A DNA stretch of 17,970 nucleotides, from NCBI GenBank assembly GCA_946481205.1, contig CAMLNB010000052.1, positions 1-17,970 of the forward strand. The letters run 5' to 3'. This stretch comes from an uncultured Kangiella sp. Lineage in GTDB: Bacteria > Pseudomonadota > Gammaproteobacteria > Enterobacterales > DSM-103792. Made by a program: the position numbers and the translations under genes. Below, in pieces: positions 6,736 to 15,361 of this stretch; position 1 is the stretch's first letter, and the number at the start of each line of letters is the position of its first letter. The notes under the pieces were generated by a model. It was not told the origin of the DNA. It saw only the letters and a program-made list of their open reading frames with translations, and did not search any database.

Positions 6736-8070
6736 ATGTTCAGGACCCTGAATTGCGTGTGTTCGACCCTGTTGCCGATGCTGCTGGCCGGCTTCGCCAT
6801 GGCCGCGACAAGCCCGGCCGATGCGGCCGAAGTCAAAGGTCTACGGGTCTGGCAAGCACCGGACAACACTCGCGTCGTGCTCGATCTGAGCGCCGCGCCG
6901 GATTTTTCGGTCAGCACACTGAGCGGCCCCGACCGACTGTTGATTGATCTGAAAGCCGGCAAGCTCGGTGTCAATCTCGATACGCTGAGTATCGACAGCA
7001 AACTGGTCAGCAAAGCACGCACCTCGACCCCACCCGATGCCGACACGCTGCGCTTGGTGCTCGATTTGGCCCAGCCGGTCGAACCGAAAGCCTTCGCGCT
7101 GAAACCGTTTCAACAATACGGTGACCGGCTGGTCATCGATCTGAAAGACAAAACCCAGAGCAACAAGCCGCAACCGGTGATCGAAGTACCGAAAACCGAC
7201 GGCAGCCGCGACGTGATCATCGCGATTGATGCCGGTCACGGCGGTGACGATCCGGGTGCACTCGGTGCCAAAGGCACCCGCGAAAAAGATGTCACGCTCG
7301 CGATTGCGAAAAAGCTGGCGGAAAAAATCAATGCCACGCCGGGCATGAAGGCTGTGCTGACCCGCAGCGGCGATTACTTTGTCCCGCACCGCAAGCGGAC
7401 CTCGATTGCCCGCGAGCAGCGTGCCGATCTGTTTGTGTCGATCCACGCCGACGGCTTCAAGGACAAACGCGCTCGCGGCTCGTCGGTCTGGGTGCTGTCG
7501 CATCGCGGCGCCCAAAGCGAAATGGGCCGCTGGCTGGAAGAAAAAGAAAGTGCCTCGGAACTGCTCGGTGGTGAAGACGCGTTGAGCTTGGCCAATTACG
7601 ACGATGATGTCGCCAAAGTGCTGCTCGATTTGTCGATGTACAACGCGGTCGGCTCCAGCCTCGATATCGGCTCCCATGTACTTGATGAAATCAAAGGCGT
7701 AGTGCCGAAGCTGCACAGCAAACGGGTGCAGCAAGCCGGTTTTCTGGTGCTGAAGAATCCGGATATTCCGTCGATCCTGGTCGAGACGGCGTTTATCTCG
7801 AACCCGCAGGAAGAAGCACTGCTGAAAGATCCGAAGCATCAGGAAAAACTGACCCAGGCGATTGCCTCCGGCGTCAAAAACTACTTTGAGCAACGGCCAC
7901 CGGAAGGCAGCCGCTTTGCCAATGTCCGTCGTAGCAAGCATGTGATCGCCAGTGGCGATACGCTGGCCGATTTGGCCAGCCGCTATCAGGTCAGCATTCA
8001 AGATCTGAAAAGCAAGAACGCGCTGAAAAGTGACCAGCTGTTGGTCGGTCAGGTCTTGATGATCCCCTGA
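6736..8070 (+). CDS. amiB: N-acetylmuramoyl-L-alanine amidase, AmiB/AmiC type with LysM
   Basis: This periplasmic zinc amidase cleaves the peptide from the glycan strand and splits the septum at division. The ATG at 6736 is preferred because AGG (6726-6728) lies 7 bases before it; another ATG at 6730 is nearly as possible. Numbered from 6736, residues 1-30 form a signal peptide ending near ADA. An AMIN domain covers about 32-140. The Amidase_3 domain (about 159-386) has zinc ligands His168 (DAGHGG), Glu183 (REKD) and His237 (SIHAD), and the catalytic Glu350 (VETAFISN). The inserted helical segment (about 260-305, WLEEKESASELLGG onward) matches the autoinhibitory element of AmiB/AmiC proteins relieved by EnvC or NlpD. 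A C-terminal LysM domain spans about 402-444 (SGDTLADLASRYQVS). Its position after tsaE supports amiB. Confidence 0.93.
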   Translation: MFRTLNCVCSTLLPMLLAGFAMAATSPADAAEVKGLRVWQAPDNTRVVLDLSAAPDFSVSTLSGPDRLLIDLKAGKLGVNLDTLSIDSKLVSKARTSTPPDADTLRLVLDLAQPVEPKAFALKPFQQYGDRLVIDLKDKTQSNKPQPVIEVPKTDGSRDVIIAIDAGHGGDDPGALGAKGTREKDVTLAIAKKLAEKINATPGMKAVLTRSGDYFVPHRKRTSIAREQRADLFVSIHADGFKDKRARGSSVWVLSHRGAQSEMGRWLEEKESASELLGGEDALSLANYDDDVAKVLLDLSMYNAVGSSLDIGSHVLDEIKGVVPKLHSKRVQQAGFLVLKNPDIPSILVETAFISNPQEEALLKDPKHQEKLTQAIASGVKNYFEQRPPEGSRFANVRRSKHVIASGDTLADLASRYQVSIQDLKSKNALKSDQLLVGQVLMIP

Positions 8071-8112
8071 GCGTGGCCTGTTCACACTGCAGGGATTTGC
8101 CGGATGCCGTCA

Positions 8113-9489
8113 TCAGGCGGCATTGCTCGGGGTGTCCGGTGATGTCGCGTGTCGGCTTTGCCCCAGAGCCTGCTCAATCGCGCTGAGTTTCTGCGCCATT
8201 GCCGCGGTGTTGTGCTCGGTCCGCGACAACTCTTGTTCCAGCACCCGACGCAGTTGTCGACACAGATGCCGCAGTTGCCAGTGCGCCTCGTAGTACATGT
8301 CATCCAATTCCCGCAGCTCCTGACAGATGTCTGCCGATGGCGCGGCTTGTTCAATGCTTTGCAACCAGCGATCAAGATCGGCACTGAATAACCCGGAGCT
8401 GCGCACGGAGTCGACAGTGCGCAGCAGCGCAGCGGCAGCTTTGTTGGCATGGCTGCCGACTTTGCCGGTCGGCAATTCAGCGATCAATTCCGACAGCTGC
8501 TGCAAATGCTGACCGGCATACTGACTTTGCTGGCGCAGATCGCGCACCGCTGCTGGTAGATCTGCCGGGCAGCTGTCATTGCTCAGCTGGGCGCGCTTGA
8601 TCAGCGCGACACTGGCTTGGAAGGTCGCATAGAAATGCCGGCGTGAATTCAATTGCAGATAGGCGAGCGCGTCGCGCAGGTGGCGATTGCTGCCGGCAAA
8701 TTGAATGAACAGCATGTCGTGCAAGGTATCGGCCAGGCCGACCAATTGCCCGAGTATGCCGAGCTGGCGTTCATCCAGCCCGCGCGGATAACCGCTGCCA
8801 TCGCAGCGCTCGTGATGTTCGACAATGGCCTGAATGGCATCGGCATCGTACAGCGCGGTTTTCTGCACCAGCTGGGCACCGAGCTCGACATGGCGATGCA
8901 ATTGCAGCCACTCCTGTTCGGTCAAATGTTGGCGCTTGCTGACCAAGTCCGCCGGCAGATGCACCAGGCCCAGATCGTGAAACAAGCCGGCAATAAAGGC
9001 GCTGTATTGCAACGCCGGTGGCAGTTTGAGCTCCACTGCCAGCAAGCTGGCGAACCAGGCGCCGAATAACGAGCGCTCAAAGATTTCGGGTAGGCGCGCC
9101 TGCATCACGGTCAGCCGGTTCATCAGTGTGTGCGGCAAGCTGCGGACATAACAGAAGTGACGCAGGCGATCGGCGAACTGCTGGGCGGCATGCACGGCCG
9201 CCAAATCTGGATGCGCCTGCAACATGGCTTCAATCGCGGCCAGCAGGGCTGCCGCCGACAACGTGTGTTGCAGTGCAACGATGTCATCGACTGTTTGTGC
9301 GAGTGGCTGCTGCTGCAAACGGGCGACAGCATGCGCGGTCAGCGCGCTGCCTTTGCGCACCAACAAAACGCCCTGGGCATTGAAGACGTCGTTGGCGGCC
9401 ACCGCGCCGAACCGCTCCTGACTGGCGGCCAGATGCTCCAGATAGGCGTCACTGGCGGTCGATTGATACTGAACGTCCAGACCTTTCAT
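8113..9489 (-). CDS. HD-GYP domain protein with an altered metal-site region
   Basis: HD-GYP domains hydrolyse cyclic di-GMP. The start at 9489 is set by GGGAGGT (9503-9497) 7 bases upstream, giving 458 residues; longer readings would run into the mutL 5' end on the other strand. Residues about 28-75 (DVFNAQGVLLVRKGSAL) resemble an N-terminal region seen in other HD-GYP proteins. The HD-GYP core covers about 138-262: HDLG at 171-174, His200, HHERCDGSGYPRGL at 225-238 and Asp254. Two expected residues differ: the position for the first HD histidine is Arg139, and the lysine after HDxG is Leu175. Residues 300-450 are mostly helical, Gln/Leu/Arg-rich and probably coiled-coil. There is no membrane segment or receiver domain. 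It converges on the amidase gene (42-base gap) and diverges from mutL. It may be catalytically weak or a cyclic di-GMP sensor. Confidence 0.88.
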   Translation of the reverse strand: MKGLDVQYQSTASDAYLEHLAASQERFGAVAANDVFNAQGVLLVRKGSALTAHAVARLQQQPLAQTVDDIVALQHTLSAAALLAAIEAMLQAHPDLAAVHAAQQFADRLRHFCYVRSLPHTLMNRLTVMQARLPEIFERSLFGAWFASLLAVELKLPPALQYSAFIAGLFHDLGLVHLPADLVSKRQHLTEQEWLQLHRHVELGAQLVQKTALYDADAIQAIVEHHERCDGSGYPRGLDERQLGILGQLVGLADTLHDMLFIQFAGSNRHLRDALAYLQLNSRRHFYATFQASVALIKRAQLSNDSCPADLPAAVRDLRQQSQYAGQHLQQLSELIAELPTGKVGSHANKAAAALLRTVDSVRSSGLFSADLDRWLQSIEQAAPSADICQELRELDDMYYEAHWQLRHLCRQLRRVLEQELSRTEHNTAAMAQKLSAIEQALGQSRHATSPDTPSNAA

Positions 9490-9595
9490 GGCGGTGACCT
9501 CCCTTTCCTTCGCTAACAGCATAGCCGGCACTACGCGGCTTGCCACGAACGCGAGCAGCCGAGAAGGCTTGGGCGTTGCCCGGCTTGCTGTCACA

Positions 9596-11356
9596 ATGAC
9601 GGCCTCGTCGCTGCCGCACCGGTTTGCCGTGTCTGCTCCATCTGCCCGTATCCAACAATTGTCGCCACGCTTGGCCAACCAGATCGCTGCTGGTGAAGTG
9701 GTGGAGCGGCCGGCATCTGTGGTCAAGGAATTGTTGGAAAACAGCCTCGATGCCGGCGCGAGCCGTATCGATATCGAGATTGAGCGCGGTGGCATTCAGC
9801 TGATACGGCTCAGCGACAACGGCGACGGCATTCACCCCGACGATTTGCCGCTGGCACTGGCCCGGCATGCGACCAGTAAAATCAGCACGATCGATGATCT
9901 GGCCGCCGTGTTGTCACTCGGATTTCGCGGCGAAGCGCTTGCCAGTATCGCCTCGGTGGCCAAGCTGTTGCTGACCTCGCGCCGGCGCGGCGAGAGCAGT
10001 GCTTGGCAAGCATTTGCCGAAGGCGCTGGCATGCAGGTGCAGGTGCAACCCGCAGCGCTCAGTGAAGGCACCCGCATCGACGTGCGCGATCTGTTTTTCA
10101 ACACTCCGGCGCGGCGCCGTTTTTTGCGCAGTGAAGCAACCGAGTTCGCCCATATTGATGATGTGGTCCGGCGCGTTGCGTTGGCGCGACCGGATGTCGC
10201 CATCACGCTCAAGCACAACGGCCGCGGCGTGCGCCAGTTGCGTGCCGGTCGCGACCAGGACGCGCTGACGGCGCGGGTGTCAGCGGTGCTGGGGCGCAGT
10301 TTTTTAATCACGGCGCAACCGGTCGATGTGCAACTCGATACGGTGCGTATGCACGGTTTTGTCGGACACCCGGATCAGCATCGGGCCCAGCCGGATGCGC
10401 AGTTTGTTTTCGTCAATGGCCGGGCGATTCGCGATCGTGTGGTTAGCCATGCCATTCGCGCCGGCTACGCCGATCGCGTTCCGGCAGGACGCTCGCCGTG
10501 TTACGCCTTGTTTCTGTCGCTGCCGGCCAGCGATGTCGACGTCAACGTCCATCCGACCAAGCACGAAGTGCGCTTTCGCAATGCGCGGTGGTTGCACGAT
10601 TGGCTGACACGCACGGTCAGCGAAGCAATTGCTGGCACGCAGCAACAGATCAATACCGAAACCGGTGAAGTCAGCACGGCAGCGCCAGCATCAATCGCGA
10701 ATGTAGTTGCAAATACCGCTGCGAAAGCCGGAGCGTCGATGTTTGCCGGCTATAGCGTTCGTGAAGCCACATCCGGCTATCAAAATGTCGCGCAGTCGGC
10801 GCCGCATCGGGAGCGCAGCACGGCACCTGCGGTCATGCCGTTTGCTCCCGCGCCGCAACCCGCGTTAGCGCACAATGCGGCGGCGGAAGCGGAAGCGATT
10901 GCGCTGCGCCGGGTCAGCACGGATCTGTTATTGGAGTGGTCGCAGCCGTTGCGTTTGTGGCCGATGACGGCGACGCTGACGGCTTGGCTTGCAGCCACCG
11001 TGTTTGGCTCGGCAACACCGGCAAGCTTGCCGTTGCTGTTGCCCGTGCGCTTGCCGTTTGCGCCGGATGAGGCATTTTTACAGCATCTGCGCCGGCACGG
11101 TTTTGTTGTTCGCGATGAGCAACTGTTCGCTGCTCCCAGTGCCTTGCGCGGCGCCGATTGGTCATCCTTGCTGCAGGCGCTCAGCACTGCCGAAAACGCG
11201 CAGTGGCCAGCACTCGGGGCAGCGCATTTGTCAGCGCGCCCTTGCTGCGACAGTCCGCAGTTTTGGCAACCGGTCGTGACGTGGGCTGCCACTGAGGCAC
11301 TCGCACTGAGCCGCAGCCCGAGTGCTGCAGAATGGGATGCGCTATGGTCGCGCTGA
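9596..11356 (+). CDS. mutL: DNA mismatch repair protein MutL with divergent C-terminus
   Basis: MutL is the ATPase that links MutS mismatch recognition to strand cutting and unwinding. From the ATG at 9596 it has 586 residues. The start is uncertain: the conserved [18 protein letters not shown] begins at residue 22, later than in E. coli, there is no clear Shine-Dalgarno, and an in-frame GTG at 9629 is an alternative. The GHKL ATPase is complete: Glu45 and Asn49 in KELLENS, DNGDGI (74-79), GFRGEAL (109-115) and [11 protein letters not shown] (317-327). After a linker (about 345-430) rich in Ala, the C-terminal domain is short and unlike the usual one: I see neither the VDQHAAHER-like block nor the terminal CPHGRP. 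Only the [19 protein letters not shown] region (478-496) looks recognisable. The 106-base divergent spacer with the HD-GYP gene probably holds its promoter. It overlaps miaA. Confidence 0.95.
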   Translation: MTASSLPHRFAVSAPSARIQQLSPRLANQIAAGEVVERPASVVKELLENSLDAGASRIDIEIERGGIQLIRLSDNGDGIHPDDLPLALARHATSKISTIDDLAAVLSLGFRGEALASIASVAKLLLTSRRRGESSAWQAFAEGAGMQVQVQPAALSEGTRIDVRDLFFNTPARRRFLRSEATEFAHIDDVVRRVALARPDVAITLKHNGRGVRQLRAGRDQDALTARVSAVLGRSFLITAQPVDVQLDTVRMHGFVGHPDQHRAQPDAQFVFVNGRAIRDRVVSHAIRAGYADRVPAGRSPCYALFLSLPASDVDVNVHPTKHEVRFRNARWLHDWLTRTVSEAIAGTQQQINTETGEVSTAAPASIANVVANTAAKAGASMFAGYSVREATSGYQNVAQSAPHRERSTAPAVMPFAPAPQPALAHNAAAEAEAIALRRVSTDLLLEWSQPLRLWPMTATLTAWLAATVFGSATPASLPLLLPVRLPFAPDEAFLQHLRRHGFVVRDEQLFAAPSALRGADWSSLLQALSTAENAQWPALGAAHLSARPCCDSPQFWQPVVTWAATEALALSRSPSAAEWDALWSR

Positions 11357-12318
11357 CGCCAGATCGGCCGACGGTGCTGTGTCTGATGGGGCCGACTGCG
11401 GCCGGGAAAACGGCGCTGGCGGAAACGATTGCCGATATGCTTCCGGTCGATTTGATCAGCGTCGATTCGGCGCTGATTTATCGCGGCATGGATATCGGCA
11501 CCGGCAAACCCGATGCCGCCGAGCTGGCGCGTTATCCGCACGCGTTGATCGACATCTGCGATCCACTGGAGAGTTATTCCGCCGCTCGTTTTCGCGACGA
11601 CGCGCTGGCGCTGATTGCCCGCGCACATCAGCGCGGCCGCTTGCCACTGCTGGTCGGCGGCACCATGTTGTACTTCAAGGCGCTGATCGATGGCATCGCC
11701 GATCTGCCCGATGCCAATCCCGCGATCCGGGCGCAGCTGGAACAAGAGCGCGAGCAGCTGGGGCTCGAGGCCCTGCATGAGCGGCTCAAACAGCTCGACC
11801 CGGTCGCTGGCGCCCGGATTCACCCGAATGATCCGCAGCGGCTGTTGCGGGCGTTGGAAGTGATTGCCGTGACCGGCGAGCCGATGTCGGCGCTCTGGCA
11901 GAAGGCCGCGGGTACCGGTTCTGGCCAGCCGATACCGTTCCGTTTCCTGCAGGTCGGTCTGCTGCCGGATCGGGCCTGGCTGCATCAGCGCATCGCCGCC
12001 CGGTTTGACGCCATGCTGGCCGCCGGCCTGGTGGCCGAGGTGGAGCAGCTACGTGCTCGGGGCGATCTGCAACCAGATCTGCCGTCGATGCGCTGCGTCG
12101 GTTATCGGCAGAGCTGGGAATGGCTCGATGCCCGCGACCGTGGCCAACCTTTGCCGCTGACCGAGCTGCGCGAGCGCGGCGTGGCTGCGACCCGGCAACT
12201 GGCCAAGCGCCAGTACACCTGGCTGCGCGGCTGGCCGCTCGACCTGAGCCTGAGCGACTACCTGTCCGAGGCTGGCCCAGCAGCGCTGAAGCAAGTGCTT
12301 ACCCTGCTAAAGCCCTAG
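11344..12318 (+). CDS. miaA: tRNA dimethylallyltransferase MiaA
   Basis: MiaA adds a dimethylallyl group to A37 of tRNAs reading UNN codons, the first step to ms2i6A. The ATG at 11344 (GGA 6 bases upstream, 13-base overlap with mutL) gives 324 residues; the ATG at 11332 would add four. The P-loop GPTAAGKT is at 16-23, and [16 protein letters not shown] (41-56) has the catalytic-site Asp41 and the DIGTxKP motif. Further conserved blocks are [54 protein letters not shown] and [15 protein letters not shown]. All are in the right order for a full-length enzyme. The overlap with mutL implies cotranscription, as in E. coli. The stop lies inside a small hairpin. Confidence 0.97.
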   Translation: MVALTPDRPTVLCLMGPTAAGKTALAETIADMLPVDLISVDSALIYRGMDIGTGKPDAAELARYPHALIDICDPLESYSAARFRDDALALIARAHQRGRLPLLVGGTMLYFKALIDGIADLPDANPAIRAQLEQEREQLGLEALHERLKQLDPVAGARIHPNDPQRLLRALEVIAVTGEPMSALWQKAAGTGSGQPIPFRFLQVGLLPDRAWLHQRIAARFDAMLAAGLVAEVEQLRARGDLQPDLPSMRCVGYRQSWEWLDARDRGQPLPLTELRERGVAATRQLAKRQYTWLRGWPLDLSLSDYLSEAGPAALKQVLTLLKP

Positions 12319-12333
12319 TGCTGGCAGGGCTTT
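12309..12333 (+). terminator. Hairpin spanning the miaA stop (weak terminator candidate)
   Basis: AAAGCCCT (12309-12316) and AGGGCTTT (12326-12333) form an 8-bp stem with a 9-base loop. A second small stem GCCGC/GCGGC (12335-12350) follows. The T-run is only three bases long, so termination, if any, is partial. hfq also probably has promoters of its own downstream. Confidence 0.35.
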
Positions 12334-12417
12334 GGCCGCCGAGAAGCGGCGATATGAATGATCTTGAAATCCGTCACTACCGTACCCATCTTCACGGCAG
12401 CCATCCAGACCATCGGC

Positions 12418-12423
12418 TACAAT
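12418..12423 (+). promoter_or_regulatory. Candidate -10 element for hfq
   Basis: TACAAT matches five of six bases of the sigma-70 -10 consensus and lies about 115 bases before the hfq ATG. No convincing -35 is visible 16-18 bases upstream. The surrounding 220-base miaA-hfq spacer carries an unusually T-rich then A-rich stretch (12448-12486) and no ORF I would call. Known hfq genes have several upstream promoters, which makes one here plausible. Confidence 0.3.
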
Positions 12424-12538
12424 TGCCGTCGGCGTCCGTTTTGCGCCTTTGGCTTTTTATTGTTTTTCCAGTCTGCAGAAAAAGGCCCGCGCAAGGCGGT
12501 AAGCGCGGCAACAAACAGCAAAAAAGGAGAATTACACC

Positions 12539-12826
12539 ATGTCCAAAGGGCAGTCGTTACAAGACCCTTTCCTGAACGCCCTCCGTCGCGAGCGGGTTCC
12601 GGTTTCGATTTACCTGGTCAATGGCATCAAATTGCAGGGTCAGATTGAGTCGTTCGACCAATTCGTCGTACTGCTCAAAAACACAGTCAGCCAGATGGTT
12701 TACAAACACGCGATTTCTACCGTGGTACCGGCGCGCAATGTTCGCCTGCCGCATCATGGTGGCGCGCCCGGTGCCGGTGGCACCGAAGTGACGGAAGATG
12801 ACGGCACCCAACCGGGCAACGAATGA
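12539..12826 (+). CDS. hfq: RNA chaperone Hfq
   Basis: Hfq is the hexameric Sm-like protein that pairs small RNAs with mRNAs. The 95-residue protein matches E. coli numbering: Gln8 and Asp9 and Lys56 and His57 (VYKHAIST) on the proximal face, Tyr25 on the distal face, and the rim patch Arg16-Arg17-Glu18-Arg19. Sm1 is about 20-50 and Sm2 about 53-68. The C-terminal tail (69-95) is short, Gly-rich and ends in an acidic tip with EDD, as in pseudomonad proteins, rather than the longer enteric tail. A strong AAGGAG (12524-12529) lies 9 bases before the ATG. It is followed by two adjacent hairpins before hflX, so hfq may be expressed at higher level than the genes after it. Confidence 0.98.
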   Translation: MSKGQSLQDPFLNALRRERVPVSIYLVNGIKLQGQIESFDQFVVLLKNTVSQMVYKHAISTVVPARNVRLPHHGGAPGAGGTEVTEDDGTQPGNE

Positions 12827-12837
12827 ACTCTCCTCGC

Positions 12838-12881
12838 GCAACCGACGGTTCTGCCGTCGGTTGCCGCTGTCGCCCACAGCG
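12838..12881 (+). terminator. Tandem hairpins between hfq and hflX
   Basis: GCAACCGACGG (12838-12848) and CCGTCGGTTGC (12854-12864) form a perfect 11-bp stem with a 5-base loop. Immediately after, CGCTGT (12865-12870) and ACAGCG (12876-12881) form a 6-bp stem around CGCCC. A short T-rich run (CTCTTTT) follows 6 bases later. The first stem is strong, but the T-run is displaced by the second, so a partial terminator, attenuator or mRNA 3'-end stabiliser for hfq all fit. Confidence 0.65.
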
Positions 12882-12906
12882 ATACCCTCTTTTGTGATTC
12901 CGATGC

Positions 12907-14277
12907 ATGTTTGACCGTCATGCCGGTGGCGAGGCGGCCGTCCTCGTTCATCTTGATTTTGCCAACGGCGATTACGCCGAAGACGTGGCCGAGCTCAAGG
13001 AGCTGGTCCGTTCGGCCGGGCTGACGGTGCTCGAGCTCATTACCGGTTCCCGCAAGGTACCGGACCCGAAGTATTACCTCGGCGAAGGCAAGGCTGAAGA
13101 GTTGAAGGCCGCGGTGCAGGCGCACGGTGCCCAAGTTGCGATCATCAATCACCAGCTGTCGCCGGCGCAGGAACGTAACCTGGAAAAACTGCTGCAGTGT
13201 CGGGTGGTCGATCGGGTTGGTTTGATTCTCGATATTTTCGCCCAGCGGGCGCAGACCTTCGAAGGCAAGCTGCAAGTCGAGCTGGCCCAGCTCAAACACA
13301 TTTCGACCCGCTTGGTCCGTGGCTGGACGCACTTGGATCGCCAGCGCGGTGGTGGCGTCGGCATGCGCGGTCCCGGTGAAACCCAGTTGGAAACCGATCG
13401 CCGATTGGTCATGAACAAGATTGATCAAATCGAGAAGCGCCTGGAGCGTGTCGCCGAACAGCGCGAGCAAAGCCGGCGTGCGCGTCGACGCAACGAGGTG
13501 CGCACGGTCGCGCTGGTCGGTTACACCAACGCCGGCAAATCGACGCTGTTCAATGCGCTGACTACCAGCGAGGTGTACGCGGCCGATCAGCTGTTCGCGA
13601 CGCTGGACCCGACCTTGCGCAAACTGCCGGTCGAGCGTGTTGATGCGCTCTTGGCCGACACCGTTGGTTTTATCCGGCACTTGCCGCACGACCTGGTGCA
13701 CGCTTTCAAAGCCACGCTGACTGAAACCCGCGAAGCCGATTTGGTGGTGCATGTGGTCGATGTCGCTGATCCGATGCGTGATGACAAAATCCGCTCAGTC
13801 GAAACGGTGCTGGAAGAAATTGACGCGCACGAAGTGCCGCGACTGACCGTTTACAACAAAATTGATTTGCAGCCGGAACTGGCGGCGCGCGTCGATCGTG
13901 ATGAAAACGGCGTGCCGATTCGCGCGTGGGTGTCGGCACAGAGCCGTGCTGGTCTGCCTGAGCTGCTCGATGCCATTGCCGAGCGGGTGGCCGATACTGA
14001 ATTGAAGCTCGACATCGCACTGCCACCCTCGGCCGGTAAGCTGCGCGCGCGCCTCTACGCCGCGCACGCGATTCAGGACGAGCGCATCGATGACGACGGT
14101 GTCAGCCACCTTTCGTTACAGATTAAAGCGGTCGATTGGGCCCGGATGGTGCAAGACCCGGACTTGCGGGCGCATATCCCGGCACCGCACAATTCCGTCA
14201 TAACCGAATCCGAGTCATCGGATGACGATTCACTTTCCGCTTCGAACACCGAAGCGTTTGCCTACGTGGAGCACTAA
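12907..14277 (+). CDS. hflX: Ribosome-splitting GTPase HflX
   Basis: HflX is a GTPase that binds 50S subunits and splits stalled or heat-stressed ribosomes. The 456-residue protein begins MFDR like E. coli HflX. The N-terminal domain (about 8-135) holds ITGSRKVPDPKYYLGEGK (45-62) and LSPAQERNLEKL. The helical linker contains GMRGPGETQLETDRR (152-166). The GTPase domain has G1 GYTNAGKS (205-212), switch LFATLDPTLR, G3 DTVGF (251-255) and G4 NKID (317-320). It extends about 30 residues past where the E. coli protein ends, with a Ser/Asp-rich tail (ESESSDDDSLSAS) of unknown use. No Shine-Dalgarno precedes the ATG, and hairpins lie just upstream, so its translation may be low. The tail coding sequence carries the hflK ribosome-binding site; the gap to hflK is 2 bases. 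Confidence 0.97.
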   Translation: MFDRHAGGEAAVLVHLDFANGDYAEDVAELKELVRSAGLTVLELITGSRKVPDPKYYLGEGKAEELKAAVQAHGAQVAIINHQLSPAQERNLEKLLQCRVVDRVGLILDIFAQRAQTFEGKLQVELAQLKHISTRLVRGWTHLDRQRGGGVGMRGPGETQLETDRRLVMNKIDQIEKRLERVAEQREQSRRARRRNEVRTVALVGYTNAGKSTLFNALTTSEVYAADQLFATLDPTLRKLPVERVDALLADTVGFIRHLPHDLVHAFKATLTETREADLVVHVVDVADPMRDDKIRSVETVLEEIDAHEVPRLTVYNKIDLQPELAARVDRDENGVPIRAWVSAQSRAGLPELLDAIAERVADTELKLDIALPPSAGKLRARLYAAHAIQDERIDDDGVSHLSLQIKAVDWARMVQDPDLRAHIPAPHNSVITESESSDDDSLSASNTEAFAYVEH

Positions 14278-14279
14278 CC

Positions 14280-15359
14280 ATGCCTTGGAATGAACCCGGT
14301 GGTGGTAATCAGGACCCTTGGGGTCAACGCCGCAAACCGCAGGGAGGCCCGCCGGATCTCGACGAAGCCCTGAAGCAGCTCAGCAAGAAACTGGGCGGCA
14401 TTTTTGGCGGCGGCGGTGGCAATGGCAACACCAGCAGCGGCAAAAGCGCCGGTGGTGGCATGCTCGGCATTGCGGCGCTGGCCGTGGTGGCACTGGTCTA
14501 TTTCGCGGTCGGTTTCTACACCGTCGATGAAAAAGAAAAAGCGCTGGTGCTGCGTTTTGGTCAGTACAACCGCACCGAAGGTGCCGGTCTGCACTGGCGG
14601 GCACCGTTGATCGAGCAAAAAGAAATCGTCAATACCAGTTCCGTGAATCAGGAGCTGATTCGCGGTCGCATGCTGACCGAAGATGAATTTCTGGTGGAAG
14701 TGGCGCTGACCGTGCAATACCGCATTGCCGATCCGCTGGCGTTCCGGTTCAACCTGGTCGATCCGGATTTCACGGTAACGCAAGTTGCCGAAACGGCGCT
14801 GCGTTCGATCATCGGCCGCTCGAAGCTGGACAGCATCCTGACCGTCGGTACCAGCCAAATCCAGAGCGATACCCGGGAAGAAATGCGCAAGATTCTCGAA
14901 GCCTATGAAACCGGCATCGATCTGGCTGACGTCAATTTGCAGGAGCGCACGGTGCCGGAAGCGGTGCGTGAAGCGTTCGACGACGCCATCAAGGCCGGTG
15001 CTGACCAAGAGCGGGTTGTAAAGGAGGCGGAAGCCTACCAGAGCAAGAACATTCCGCTTGCCGAAGCCCAAGCGCAACGCGTGCTGCAAGATGCCGAAGC
15101 CTACAAGCAACAGCAAATCGCTCAGGCCAAAGGTGAAGTGCAGCGCTTTGAAAAGCTGTTGCCGCAATATCTGGCAGCGCCGGCGGTGACCCGCGACCGG
15201 CTCTATATCGAAACGATGGAAGAAATCATGAGCAAGGTCAGCAAGGTCATGGTGGATGCCGAGAAAGGCAACAACATGCTGTACCTGCCATTGGACAAAA
15301 TGTCCGGTGGTCGTCGCGATGATGCGGCTGCTGCCGCGGCTGCTGAGGGAGCGCGCTGA
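14280..15359 (+). CDS. hflK: FtsH protease modulator HflK
   Basis: HflK forms, with HflC, the large SPFH-family cage around the membrane protease FtsH and modulates its degradation of membrane proteins. The 359-residue protein starts MPWNEPGGG, followed by a Gly, Pro and Gln-rich cytoplasmic segment with a poly-Gly run (about 36-60). One membrane helix is at about 61-80. The SPFH/band-7 domain runs from about 81 to 270 (VLRFGQYNRTEGAGLHWRAP), followed by a long helix rich in Ala, Glu and Gln (to about 300). A poly-Ala run is near the C-terminus (346-353). GGAG lies 8 bases before the ATG, inside hflX. hflC follows after 2 bases, so the two subunits are translated in tandem. Confidence 0.97.
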   Translation: MPWNEPGGGNQDPWGQRRKPQGGPPDLDEALKQLSKKLGGIFGGGGGNGNTSSGKSAGGGMLGIAALAVVALVYFAVGFYTVDEKEKALVLRFGQYNRTEGAGLHWRAPLIEQKEIVNTSSVNQELIRGRMLTEDEFLVEVALTVQYRIADPLAFRFNLVDPDFTVTQVAETALRSIIGRSKLDSILTVGTSQIQSDTREEMRKILEAYETGIDLADVNLQERTVPEAVREAFDDAIKAGADQERVVKEAEAYQSKNIPLAEAQAQRVLQDAEAYKQQQIAQAKGEVQRFEKLLPQYLAAPAVTRDRLYIETMEEIMSKVSKVMVDAEKGNNMLYLPLDKMSGGRRDDAAAAAAAEGAR

Positions 15360-15361
15360 TT

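Noticed and set aside
6841..8085. 414-codon minus-strand ORF opposite the amidase gene
   Set aside because: Antisense shadow of a well-supported amidase; no signal, motif or start site of its own.
9490..9595. Promoter pairs in the HD-GYP/mutL divergent spacer
   Set aside because: Promoters must exist here or close by, but the best hexamers (for example TATGCT on the minus strand) have poor -35 partners, so I do not place one.
9490..9795. N-terminal extension of the HD-GYP protein by 102 residues
   Set aside because: The extension would be antisense to the conserved MutL ATPase start, and a strong GGGAGGT supports the ATG at 9489.
10989..11279. Possible frameshift in the 3' part of mutL
   Set aside because: The alternative frame here is Cys/Arg-rich and contains none of the missing MutL motifs, so a frameshift is not supported.
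10780..11985. 401-codon minus-strand ORF opposite mutL and miaA
   Set aside because: It spans the junction of two clear plus-strand genes. I considered it because the MutL C-terminus is odd, but it has no recognisable domain.
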